DNA of 64,000 nt from Brachypodium distachyon. Its lineage: Eukaryota > Streptophyta > Magnoliopsida > Poales > Poaceae. Under the pieces are notes generated by a model. The model saw nothing but the letters and a program-made list of their open reading frames with translations. It was not told the DNA's origin and ran no database searches. Every line of letters begins with the position of its first letter. Position 1 is the stretch's first letter. The translations under genes and the position numbers were made by a program. The DNA lies in assembly GCF_000005505.3 (NCBI RefSeq), contig NC_016133.3:15562001-15626000 (forward strand), written 5' to 3'. Below, piece by piece: positions 34,289-44,837 of this stretch.

Positions 34289-34660
34289 TCCATGAAATTT
34301 GATCAAGTTATTTTGAAGTTCAGAAAATATTTAAGACATTTGATTTCAAATTTGAACAAGTTATTTCAAATTTAGAACATATTTAAGACATTTGATTTGA
34401 AATTTGAACAAGTTATTTAAGACATTTTGCTATCAAATTGGAACAAGTTATTTCAAATTCAGAACATATTTTTGATTTCAAATTTGAAAACGTTATTTCA
34501 AATTCAGAACATATTTAAGACATTTGATTTGAAATTTGAACAAGTTATTTAAGACATTTTGCTATCAAATTTGAACAAGTTGTTTCAAATTCAGAACATA
34601 TTTTTGATTTCAAATTTGAACAAGTTATTTCAAATTCAGAACATATTTAAGACTTTTGAG
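34289..34660. repeat. 132-bp higher-order tandem repeat
   Basis: AT-rich array of TTCAAATTTGAACAAGTTAT-like monomers. Equivalent points at 34357, 34489 and 34621 give a 132-bp higher-order period, about 2.2 periods plus flanking monomers. A shorter inverted copy lies at 56660-56830. Confidence 0.8.
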
Positions 34661-34689
34661 ACATAATACAAGTTACAATATTCCATTCA

Positions 34690-34899
34690 AAAGCATCATT
34701 AAACATCAACTACGAAAAGATACACAAATATTCAACTATTACACAATCTTGTCCTTCTTCTTCTTTCTGGTCTTCTCCTTCCTCTTATATGTTAGGGTCT
34801 CGCTATGACCGCTTCTAGCGTATGCCCCCTCTCTTGCCTCAGGTCTTTACTTCTTCCTTGTCTGGATTGTCCGTGATGCTTCTTGTTCTTGTTTTTCTT

Positions 34900-34930
<31 letters not shown>

Positions 34931-35570
34931 TTTTGACGTTGGATCAGGAAAACCTTCATAGTCTTGTTGTGAAGTAACTCCGTCGACGCCAACTATGCTT
35001 CTTTTCCCTCTCCTTACGACAACATGGTTCTTGCTTGTCGGGTCGTCGATGAAGAAAACTTGTTTGCATTTTGAAGCAAACTGCCATGGTTCCCATCTTG
35101 CCAGGATTTTCTTCACGTCCACTTTATGACGAGGAACCTCACGAGGCAGGATCATTGTTGTGAATCTATGATCTTCTTGTCTGACATCACGTGCCCATCT
35201 GACACGGAACATGGGGATGGTGGTGAAGGTGTATTCAAGCTCCTAGATCTCTTCGATCACACCATACTACGCTTTTGTAGTGTGTTGGTTATCAGAACTA
35301 GTCTTAACAACCAGCACTATACCCTTATTTTGGTAACTGCTCTTACGATCTTGATCCTTGGTGTAGTACGTATACCCGTTCATTGCGTATGACTAGTAAG
35401 TCACTACGCAGCCATCGGGTAGCCACGAGAACTTTTGAGCGGTACTTTCTTCTTCATTTTCCACCACCCTAGCATACCAAAAACTTTTTAGCCACATGGC
35501 GAATGTTGCATTGTGGGTCTTGTGTATCCAATCAGCACTCCTGTTAGGGTACCGGTTTTCAAGTTCTTCC
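34690..35570 (-). pseudogene. CACTA-1 TNP2 C-terminal part (minus copy)
   Basis: Minus-strand reading shows NRSADWIHKTHNATFAMWLK near 35500, FSWLPDGCVVTYQSYAMNGY near 35410, then RVRWARDVRQEDHRFTTM and KQVFFIDDP typical of the DUF4216-like C-terminal region of plant CACTA transposases, and a Lys-rich end from an AAG run (34885-34930). A stop lies near 35270. It is truncated at 35570 by a Tekay LTR. The upstream transposase part is found inverted at 43010-43083 and 56166-56665. Confidence 0.75.
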
Positions 35571-36100
35571 CACCTACACGGCCATCATCACGATCACCTC
35601 GGGCCCAGGTTCAAACAACTTACTCAATCTTGGCAGAGCCCATATTACCATGTGGTTGTACTGGAAGCTACTAAACAGGAAACTAGTCCAGTCTCTAATT
35701 ACCCCAGGTGGCATTCCACATTTTGCGACGTAGGCGCTCCCATAGATATGGCGAGACGACTCATAGAAATGGACCCACAGGCACCTGACGCCGCATAACA
35801 TCCATAATCTCAAAGCCGCCCACCCAGGATGGTTCATTAAAATTAAGTTGTTTTGCCATACACTAAGTAAAACACAGCTTTTCTCCATAACCATAGTATT
35901 ATCATGATGTAGTAAATTCCCCCACGATACTACCATAGCATAGCACTCAACTGCAGACGATGGCAATTTGGTGGTAAGATGATGGCACGGATATAAACTA
36001 CACTACTTGGGATTTATAGCTAGCATAGAGATACAAATAATATTCCTAATGCAACTAATAAAACATCTAGTGCATAGTAAACATATTAGGGAAATGATAC
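35571..36100 (-). repeat. Tekay LTR central fragment (minus orientation)
   Basis: Matches the middle of the Tekay LTR in reverse complement, e.g. CACATGGTAATATGGGCTCT-like sequence near 35645 and the ACCCAGGA segment near 35824. It starts where TNP2 coding sequence is broken and ends directly at an LTR start in the opposite orientation. Confidence 0.8.
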
Positions 36101-36669
36101 TGTAACATCCCAAATTTTCAAAACCTTACATAATGCATTGCATTCCATGAGCATCATGTCACCTTTGCATTTCACCACATTCAAAACCATGAACTTAAAC
36201 TCAGAAAAATCCAATAACAAAGTTTCCTTCTCATTTGAATCTTACTTTTTACTTTTCTTTTGCCAATTGGATTTTGACCCATGAGGGTGTTGTTAATAAA
36301 GATGGTTTAGCGCATGATAATGCTACCCATATTTTGGTATTTGTTTTGGAATTGAAACACTACAAATTTTATTAGTTAGAAAGCCCTAAAGGCAATTTTA
36401 TAGGCAAAGGTATTTTTATATATTTTATTTTGGGGAAATTCTTGTCCCAAAAGTTGAATCCTATGAAGATATGATTTTAAATTTTTTGTTGCATTTTATT
36501 TGACTCAATTTGGAGCTTTGAATCAAAAGTTTAGTTCAAAACCAGAAAAAGAAAAAGGGAAAAAGAAAAGGGGAAAAAAAGGGAACCGGACCGACCCTTA
36601 CTGGGCCGGCCCACTTACCGAACAACACACGCAGCCCAGTCCCGTGCGCGCCCGAGCCGCAGTCGCTGC
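36101..36669 (+). repeat. Tekay LTR 5' fragment (plus orientation)
   Basis: Begins TGTAACATCCC at 36101 and follows the Tekay LTR for about 570 bp, including the AAAAAGAAAAAG tract and the GGGCCGGCCC segment, then stops at a junction with Tekay-B pol. It is more divergent than the other LTR copies. The opposite orientation to its left neighbour suggests either nested insertion into an older LTR or inversion. Confidence 0.8.
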
Positions 36670-38092
36670 CAGGACCAAATAAACTTTTCTTTGGCATCTT
36701 TTACCATGACAGGACCAAATAAACTTCGGTCTCCCACACCATCCCATAATAGAGGTGTCCTGAATTTCTTGCCATACAAAGCTTCAAATGATGCCATTCC
36801 AATGCTCAATTGAAAACTATTGTTGTACGAGAATTCTGCGTACGGTAGGTTCTCATCCCAACTAGAGCCATAATCTAGAGCACAAGCTCTCAACATATCT
36901 TCAAGAATTTGGTTTACCCTTTCGGTTTGTCCATCTGTCTATGGATGAAACGTTGTGCTAAACTCTAGCCTCGTGCCTAGAGACTCATGCAGCTGTCCCC
37001 AAAATCTTGACGTAAATTGAGTACCTTTGTCTGAGACGATCTCCTTAGGGACTCCATGTAGACACACAATTCTAGACATGTAGCGTTTGGCCAACTGAGC
37101 ACTTGTATAAGTGGTCTTCACAGGTATGAAGTGAGCAACTTTGGTCAAACGGTCGACTACTACCCATATCGAATCATAGCCAGACTTTGTCCTCAGCAAT
37201 CCGGTGATGAAGTCCATGCCTACTTTGTCCCATTTCCAGTCTGGCACTGGCATCGGTTGTAATAGTCCAGCTGGCTTCTGATGTTCAGCCTTGACTCTGT
37301 TACAAACATCACACAGAGCAATATATTCTGCGATATCTCGCTTCAATCCAGTCCACCAGAAACTTTCCTTCAGATCCATGTACATTTTGGTGTTCCCGGG
37401 GTGAATGGAGTATGTTGAATCGTGAGCCTCTTGAAATATCAGCTTTCTGATCTCAGGGTCCTGGGGTACGCAAATACGCTTCTTAAACCAAATAGTTCCT
37501 TTTTCGTCCTCCCGAAATCCTTCAGCCTTGTTTTCGGCCATATTAGCTTTTATTTGTGCAATCTCTGTATCAGTTTTCTGGGCTTCTCTAATCTTGTCCA
37601 ACAGTGTGGGTTGTACTTCTAGGTTAGCCAGATAACCTTCTATGACTATCTCCAATCTAAGGTCCTTGAATTGCTCACAATTCATAGGGTAACTCTCCGG
37701 CTGTAAGTCCATTGACGTAGCCCTTGCCGCTCAAAGCATCGGCCACCACGTTAGCCTTGCCTGGATGGTATTGCAGATTCAAATTATAATCCTTGATTAG
37801 TTCCAACCACCTCCTTTGTCACATGTTCCGCTCCTTCTGCGTGAATAAATATTTCAAGCTCTTGTGGTCGGTGAATAATTCACAATGCTTTCCTACGAGA
37901 TAGTGCCTCCAGGTCTTGAGTGTGTGCACTACCGATGCTAACTCCAAATCATGAGTGGGGTAATTCTTTTTGTGGCTCTTAAGTTCTCGCGAGGCGTATG
38001 CCACGACTCTCCCTCCTTGCATCAAAACACAGCCCAATCCTAGACACGAGGCGTCACAATACACTTGGAAATCTTCCTGTATATTGGGCAAA
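36670..38092 (-). pseudogene. Tekay-B RNase H and integrase
   Basis: Minus strand. RNase H (from 38092: [19 protein letters not shown]) has a TGA near 37816 where Tekay-1 has Arg. The integrase retains the H2C2 region that Tekay-1 lost (SIHPGNTKMY ... CDVCNRVKAEHQ, about 37450-37300), then MDFITG, VSDKGTQF and NQILEDML. TAG at 36939-36941 replaces the Gln of FHPQTDG seen in Tekay-1. The integrase C-terminus and chromodomain are lost at the 36670 junction. Confidence 0.85.
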
Positions 38093-38339
38093 CACAGAGA
38101 TGGTGATACGATACCACTCGCCAGTGATGATAAGATTCACTCATAGCATAGGTGGAAGATCCATCTAATTTTATTTATAGATTTATTTGTTCAAAGAAAA
38201 GACGCCTAAAAATCATTCAGGGAACCTACTCTTGGTATCCTTTACCACATTCACTTTCCATATTCCCTTTCTTTAGTTCAGACGCTATCGTACCTCAGGG
38301 AAAATCCAAATTTCTATCAACGATTCCCACCCAACTCTG
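38093..38339. other. Unidentified 247-bp insert in Tekay-B pol
   Basis: Interrupts the coding sequence between RNase H and RT. Compared with Tekay-1 the host sequence stops after GGGCAAA and resumes at ATTGGTGCAGAC. Moderately AT-rich, no terminal repeats or clear target duplication. Composition differs from the flanking pol; it might be organellar or other filler DNA, but I cannot identify it. Confidence 0.6.
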
Positions 38340-39700
38340 GAATTGGTGCAGACACTAGTCTTTTCTTCAATTCTTGAAAACTTTCTCCACATTTATCGGT
38401 CCACTCAAATTTCTTCTCCTTCTTCAAGAGTTCCGTCATGGGCCTTGCTATCTTGGAAAAGTTCTCGATGAACCTCCTGTAGTAACCGGCAAGTCCTAAG
38501 AAACTGCGAACATCACCGACGTTCTTATGGTTTTCCAATTCTATTACCGCTGCTACTTTAGCCGGGTCGACAGCAACTCCTGCTCCTGACACAATGTGTC
38601 CTAGGAAACTGACTTCTGACGGCCAAAATTCAGACTTGCTGAATTTGGCATACAGCTTGTGCTCTCTAAGCTTTTCTAAAATCAATCGCAGATGTTGCTC
38701 ATGTTCTTCTTTGCTCTTGGAGTAAATCAAAATATCATCGATGAACACCACGACAAACTTGTCCAAATATTCCATGAATACCTTGTTCATCATTTTCATG
38801 AAGTACGCTGGAGCATTGGTTAACCCAAATGGCATCACTGTGTACTCATACAACCCATATCTAGTGGTGAAGGCTGTTTTGGGTATGTCTGCTTCTCGGA
38901 TTTTCAGCTGAAAGTACCCTGATCAAAGATCGATCTTGGAAAAGACACAAGCTCCCTCCAATTGATCGAATAGATCATTGATTATTGGTAAGGGGTACCT
39001 GTTCTGTATCGTCACCTTATTTAGTGAACGATAATCTATGCACATCAATTGGCTCTTGTCCTTCTTTTCAACAAATAGAACAGGTGCTCCCCAAAGTGAT
39101 GAACTAGGGCGAATAAAACCTTTAGCCAGTTGCTTTGCGAGTTGCTTCTTCAGCTCCTTCAACTCATCCACAGTCATCTTATACGGTCTCTTGGCTATAG
39201 GTCCACTTCCTGGCATTAACTCGATAAGAAACTCCACATCACGGTCAGGTCGCATGCCAGGTAGTTCTTCTGGAAACACATCTGGATATTCTTTCACTAT
39301 CGGTACATCCTCTAGGCTAACCACCTTAAGAGAATTTACCTTGGGTATCTTAAGTTCATAGGTTGACTTGAAGCGGATTCGCTTCTTTTCTGGGGTGGTA
39401 AGGGTAATTGTCCTCGTGACACAATCTATGATCCCCTCATATTTGGCTAACCAGTCCATCCCTAGGATGACGTCCAATCCTTGTGTTTCTAACACGACAA
39501 GTTCGGTGGGGAAAATATGCTTCCCAATATCTAAGGAAAATAGGCGGCATCCATAAGCCGCTATCATGGTTCCCCCAGGTGATTTCACTCTCATCGGGTC
39601 GGTCAAGGTACTCGTAGGTAGCTTATGTTCGTTGACAAACAGTCTTGATATGAAGGAATGTGATGCACCGATATCAAAAAGTATGAGTGCTTGAAAGGTA
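38340..39700 (-). pseudogene. Tekay-B protease and reverse transcriptase
   Basis: Protease motif [11 protein letters not shown] (DIG instead of DTG in Tekay-1) near 39680, and RT with [13 protein letters not shown] and FIDDILIYS near 38745. A TGA at about 38924 replaces the Arg of IDLRSGYF in Tekay-1, consistent with CGA to TGA. About 80% similar to Tekay-1 by eye. Confidence 0.85.
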
Positions 39701-40908
39701 TTTATGGAAAACGTATCGATCACCATACCTTTTTCCTCAGTGATCTCTTCCACGTCAATGTGGTTCACGTGCCCTTTCTGAAAGTTGTTTGGCTTGTGGA
39801 CATTCCTATCAATTCCTTTCGGGCAGTCGTTGGAGTAGTGTCCAAGTTTGTGGCACTTGTAGCACTCCACTTTGCTGATGTCATGCTTGGGGCGGTTATC
39901 ACTGCGGTTCTGTCCTGGGTTGTCTCCACTGCTCTAGCCATTGCCATTTCCATTGTTGTTTCTCGGGCGTGAATACTGGTGCTGGTGCTGGTGTCGGTTG
40001 CCATTGTTTCCCTAGTGCTTGTGTCCATGTCCCCCGTGGCGATGGTGATGTCCATTTCCACCATGGTGATTGTGGTTGTGGTTCCCATGCTTGATCATTG
40101 AAGAGCTGCCACTACCCTCATAGGAGGTGCGCGGCCTTTGGTGTGGACCAGTGTGGGTGCTTCCATGGTGAGGCCTCTTCCTGCGGTTCTCCATCTGGTT
40201 CTGCTTGTTCTCCAAGATGACGGCCTTGTCCATCAGGGACTGATAAGTAGGAATCTAGACGACTGACTACTGAATGGCAAGCTCGTCGTTCAATCCATCC
40301 AAAAACCTTTCTCGGCGCTTGGCATTAGCGTTGACATCATTAGGAGCATAGCGAGACAGTTTGTTGAATGCCTCAATATACTCAGACACCGTGCGGTTCC
40401 CCTGCCACAGCTTATGGAACTCCCTCTTCTTCAGGCTCAGCACGCCCGCAGAGATGTGGGCGGTGCGAAAGGCATCCTGGAACATCTCCCACGTGACCTC
40501 TTCCATGGGAGTGGTGATCTGGTAATTCTCCCACCATGCTGCGGCGGGTACTTCAAGTAAGTGAGCAGCAAACCTAACTTTTTCTGCCTCAGTGCAGCCC
40601 ACAGTTACTAAGCACTTGTTCGCCGAGCGAAGCCAGTCATCCGCTACTATTGGCTCAGGGTAGCTGGTGAAAGTAGGTGGGCGCAGTCTCAAAAAGCGAG
40701 TTAACATGTCAACCTGGGGTGGCGGGTTGTGGTGCTGGTTGTTGTTGTTTTTCTAGTTATTGTGGTTCTGGTTGTTGTTCATATGTTGGGTGAGTGCTTG
40801 TAGGATCTGAGTCTGGGCTGCCAACAGTTGTTGCATAGTAGCGGCATTGTTGTCTTGCCCCTCATTGTTGTCAGCAGCATTGCGGCGAGGTTCACGTCTC
40901 GGCGGCAT
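39701..40908 (-). pseudogene. Tekay-B gag
   Basis: Start MPPRR at 40908, retrotransposon gag domain (WWENYQITTPMEEVTWEMF), His/Asn-rich linker and zinc knuckle [14 protein letters not shown] near 39860. In-frame TAG codons at 40753-40755, 40012-40014 and 39934-39936 sit in Gln/Asn-rich segments and are best explained as former CAG codons. Another stop cluster lies near 40255. Confidence 0.85.
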
Positions 40909-41221
40909 CTGTTTTGGGACAGCATAGATGAGAACAAAGGATAGACAGGGTCTAAGGAAAAACTAAGCCCCACAACACAGGAAAAAATAACAAACATAAA
41001 CAGCAAGCACATCACAAGTATAGCAATTTAAAACATGATCAAGACAAGTATAACACAAGCAAAGCATCTACTAAGATTTAAAATCCAAAAGCAAATAGTT
41101 CATGGGGCATTCAAGCCTAAGACGAAAGCAAATAGTCGCAAGCAAACCACACGAATCCTACATTGCCACACCACAAGAACGGTATGGTCAATGACTAATA
41201 CGAATGCGATAGATAAAAGAT

Positions 41222-41762
41222 ATGGAGGTCTCCAATTTAAGTTTAAGAGAGCGCGGTGAAGGTGCCGGTTCCATTGGCCCTCGCCCTGGAGCGAGTGTTG
41301 GAGGTGGGAGTATCCATCTCCTGCGGCTCCTCCTGGGGTGGTGGTGGTGGTGGTGGTGGTGCTGGGGCAGCGTTGGCGACTTGAGCCTAGAGCTGATCAA
41401 AGTTGTATTACAGAAGGTCCTTCTCGTACAGGATGTGCTCCATGAAGTCATGCATGTTCAGGATGGCGGTCCCCCTGCGAGCCAACTCAGTTTCATGCTG
41501 TACCAGCTGTCCCTTGAGTTCTCCCACCTGTTTCTCAGTGATGTCCGCTCGGATCATCTCGTCATACAGGCACTTTCCCATATCCACCGTGTTCTGCTCC
41601 AATGCCTCAAACTGGACATCCTCCATTGATGGGTCTTCTCCTAGGGCGTCCAGACCCACGGACTCCCCGCCAACAACTCGTCTCCTGAAGCTACGGAAGA
41701 CGGAGTCCTGTGGCAGGTCGTCGTAGTACGCCTCACACACACGCGCTATCGCATGCTGCATA
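41222..41762 (-). pseudogene. Tekay-B pre-gag ORF remnant
   Basis: Homologue of the Tekay-1 pre-gag ORF, minus strand. It keeps MQHAIARVCEAYYDD (against MQCAFAQVCRDYRHE), the coiled-coil-like middle (DEMIRADITEKQVGELKGQL) and the C-terminal motif MDTPTSNTRS ... ANGT. TAG at 41387-41389 and a TAA near 41411 interrupt it, and the N-terminal half is cut off at 41763 by a Retand LTR fragment. Confidence 0.7.
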
Positions 41763-41763
41763 G

Positions 41764-42050
41764 TGTTGCACCCGTGGCATCCAGGGTACCACCGTTGCAT
41801 GACGCGTGGGCCACCTCGCTTGCTCCCGGAAGGATCGCACCCCGGGCAGCTCCGCGCAAGCTGCCCGGCAAGTCACCAGCCCGGCAGGGCTAGCCATGCT
41901 GCGGGGGTTGCCTTGAAGGGCAGCAGGAGAAATCCCACCTGTGCGCTTCCCGAGAAGGGTGTTCCCAGGCACAAGTGTCCGTTACAAGAGCAGGAGCGAG
42001 TGGGAGCGACAGTGGCACCACGTGGCCGGTCGGGGGGCACCCTGTGCGCA
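41764..42050 (+). repeat. Truncated Retand LTR fragment
   Basis: Starts TGTTGCACCCGTGGCA, aligned to the Retand-B LTR start TGTCGCACCAGTGGCA, and follows it for about 287 bp to CCTGTGCGCA. There it joins a Tekay LTR over a CGCA microhomology. Clearly older than Retand-B. Confidence 0.8.
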
Positions 42051-43009
42051 AAATGTGGAATGCCACCCGGGGTAACTAGAGACTGGGCTAGTTTCCTGTT
42101 TAGTAGCTTCCAGTACAACCACATGGTAATCTGGGCTCTGCCAAGATTGAGTAAGTTATTTGAAACTGGGCCCAAGGTGATCGTGATGATGTAGCCGTGT
42201 AGGTGGGAGCGGGTCCCTCGGTATGGGTCTGGGGGTACTTCTGAAAGTCTTGTAATCGATGTCATTGCTACTCTACCCTGAGGACAGCAAGGGATTAACT
42301 CGTCGATTTCTTGTGGGTAAAGTGTACAACCTCTCGAAAGTGTCAAACTAAGTACTTAGCCGTGTCCCCGGTCATGGACATTTGTGAGCAGCTAGATTAG
42401 GGGACTGTAAGGAAATTCTCACTCACTCTAATTTCTTAATTAAAATGAATGGTTTGAACTTGGGGATTATGAGCATTGATGTGTCTACTCAATGTCCATA
42501 GTTTAATAGGAGCATTGGTGTGTCTACCCAATGTCCATTAGTGATAAAACTATTTGGTTAAAATGAAAGGAATAAACAATGAAGCTTTTACGCAAATAGC
42601 CTGAACTCCACCTTGCCATAAATATGCATGTAGTTGGTAGGTGTTGTTATATCAAATTATGATCTTGCCAATACATTCAATGTATTGGCCCTAGTGACTG
42701 CATCGTTTAATGATGCAGGAAGTTATGACGAAGAGTGAGGGTACGATTTGGTCTTTGGGTTACGAGCCTACATTCCAACATGCTACCACTGTAGTGTTGA
42801 TGTGGCTCTTGTATCTTTGTTTTCCGCTATAGAACTTTTCGTTTATTTCCAGCTAACCCATGGGGTTATGCGAGTTTGTAAGCACTCTTAAATTCTAGTT
42901 ATTACGTTGTAATATTTGAGACCTTTGTTTTATGATATTACATCTTGAAACTGTGTGTGCTAGTGAGTCAATCCAGGGACTAGCACTTAAGCACAGAGAT
43001 CGAACCCTT
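42051..43009 (+). repeat. Tekay LTR 3' half (plus orientation)
   Basis: Matches the 3' half of the Tekay LTR (e.g. GTCTACTCAATGT, GTGTGTGCTAGTGAGTC, GATCGAACCCTT) and stops about 25 bp before the LTR end, at TNP2-derived sequence. Together with 36101-36669 it could be the two ends of one plus-oriented LTR split by rearrangement. Confidence 0.75.
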
Positions 43010-43083
43010 TTATGGGCACGGTCGTTTCATACTAGGGCCCTCCTTTCTGCACAACATGTATGGGCCCGAACGATACAACGGGG
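43010..43083 (+). pseudogene. TNP2 fragment upstream of Retand-B (inverted segment)
   Basis: Short plus-strand stretch reading LHNMYGPERYN, equivalent to the MYPFERY region of CACTA transposases. It continues after Retand-B at 56166 (LNRYVRNRGHP). Confidence 0.6.
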
Positions 43084-43976
43084 TGTCGCACCAGTGGCAC
43101 CCGAGGTACCACCGCTGCATGACGCGTGGGCCCCCTCGCCTGCTCCCCGGAAGGATCGCACCCCGGGCAGCACCCCGCGAGCTGCCCGACAAGTCACCAG
43201 CACGGCAGGCCTAGCCGGGCTGCGGGGGTCGACCTGGTGGGCAGCAAGAGAAATCCCGCCTGGGCGCTTCCCGGGAAGGTTACTTGCCGGGAAGGGCGTT
43301 CTCGGGCGCAGGCACCCGTTACAGGAGCGGGACCGAGTGGGCAGGACAGCGACGCCACGTGGCCGCTCGGCGAGCTCCCTGTGCGCAGGGTTCGCAGGAC
43401 AAGGAGTGAAGCACACTCAAGCATTAAATGCACCGACAAAAAGTGGATTCCCCGTCCAGTCAGCCTACAGTGACTGGCCCGGTGTAAATTTTAGGCACAT
43501 AGGACCCTAGTTGCAGGGCTACCCATCCTGCATGCAAGCCAGCGCGGCAGGGCCGAGCTGCCCTGGCTCCTTGTTCGCCATTTGTCACCGATGCACTGAG
43601 ACACCTGTGGTATCCCCTTCGGTATAAAAGTAGGACCCCACCAATGGTCAAAGGGCTGGAATGGACTCTCAGTTCACTACTAATTCTAGCCAAGAGTAGC
43701 GAGTAGCACTTAGCCAAGAAGAGAGAGAGCACCCGAGGACTCCCCCGGGCAACTTGTAAACCCTTGCTCATCGGTTAATACCAAACTCAGAAGCAGGACG
43801 TAGGGTTTTACACCTCAGGGTGGCCCGAACCTGGGTAAAAATGATCTTGTGTTCACTGTATCCCAGCGCTTGACATTGGCCTCGCCGGCGATCGCCGGAG
43901 CGATCCCCGTCGCCCACTACCGAACCTAAAAGGGGGTGCTCGCGCATCCCCGGTGTCTGAGCCCCGTGCTACGACA
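43084..43976 (+). repeat. Retand-B 5' LTR
   Basis: TGTCGCACC ... GCTACGACA, 893 bp. GC-rich first third, TATAAAA at 43623-43629, and CGAACCTGGGTAAA in the R/U5 part. High identity to the 3' LTR by eye. Confidence 0.92.
43621..43631 (+). promoter_or_regulatory. TATA box in Retand-B 5' LTR
   Basis: GGTATAAAAGT, strong consensus. The same element occurs in the 3' LTR at 55811-55820. Expected start about 30 bp downstream. Confidence 0.75.
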
Positions 43977-43978
43977 TC

Positions 43979-43996
43979 TGGCGCACCAGGTTGGGG
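43979..43996 (+). other. Primer-binding site of Retand-B
   Basis: TGGCGCACCAGGTTGGGG begins two bases after the LTR end. It begins with the required TGG. The tRNA species is not assigned. Confidence 0.7.
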
Positions 43997-44837
43997 CGCG
44001 TGAGGAGAGCTCGCCAGTGACCCCTGGCGCCGTCGTCGACAGCAGCATCAGCCTCGTCTACCCCGACAACAGAGCCGGTCGCCATGCCTCCCAAGCGGGC
44101 TGGTGACTCTCGGATCGACCCGCGAGGCACGACGCGCCACCCGCGTCGCAGACTAAGGAGAACCCTGAGCCCTCTCGAGCGCAGCAGTCGCAGCTGCCAC
44201 CCCCACCTCCTTAGCCGTCGGCGAACAACTGGCTGAGGGGGCCAGCGGCGCCCCGCGTCAGAGCCAGTCGCGCGAGCAGCCACGATGCCGCCCACGCCGG
44301 CCAGCGAGTTCACTTGCGGGCTGGAGACGCGCAGCGGCAGCTGTGCCACGAACACACCGCGTCACGAGCGACATCGTCGGGATCACACCCTACTCACCCG
44401 GGTGCGCCGGGGGACAGGGCGGAGGGCAGCCGGTCGGATAATCGACTGCCCCCAGCCCAAACCCCGGCAGAAGCCATCATTGCCGTGCGAGTCATGGTGC
44501 GGTAGGAGCCGCAGCAAGGCATGCCGGCGCACGAGGTGTGGAGGGCAGAGTTGGACGCGCTCCTCGCACTCGCCGCCCAGCAATCGCAGGGCGAGGGCGC
44601 CCCGGCTGGCTTAGGCCACGGGCAGAACCCGCGGCGCAGGGAGAAAACCCTGCCCCGCAGGGAAGGCAAGGAGGCGGGGATCCTGAGGGGTCCTCGAATT
44701 CGTCACCAACCGTCACGCGGGGTGAAGTGCACGGCGTCCTAAATGCCCGCCAACAGTAGGATCTCCGCCAGCGCCTGGAGCGCCGGCGCCGGCGCGAGGC
44801 AGAGCGCCCGCACCCTGAGGAGCAGGAGGATGCTCCC
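43997..44837 (+). other. 5' leader of Retand-B
   Basis: GC-rich sequence with short interrupted Arg/Pro/Ala-rich frames. It may contain a decayed gag N-terminus (PHEEQEDAPMGAED directly precedes the recognisable gag), but no domain is visible. Confidence 0.5.

Larger units (their letters stand above)
36670..41763 (-). mobile_element. Tekay-B: older, scrambled Tekay element (internal region)
   Basis: A minus-strand internal region with the same order as Tekay-1 (pre-gag ORF, gag, protease, RT, RNase H, integrase) but many stops. It has a foreign insert at 38093-38339 and truncation at both ends. The primer site and correct LTRs are missing: the left end is joined to an LTR fragment in the opposite orientation, the right end to a Retand LTR fragment. 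It serves as a comparison for Tekay-1. Confidence 0.85.

Noticed and set aside
38152..38358. 68-codon frame in the insert in Tekay-B
   Set aside because: Crosses the right insert boundary and has no recognisable motif; treated as part of an unidentified insert, not a gene.
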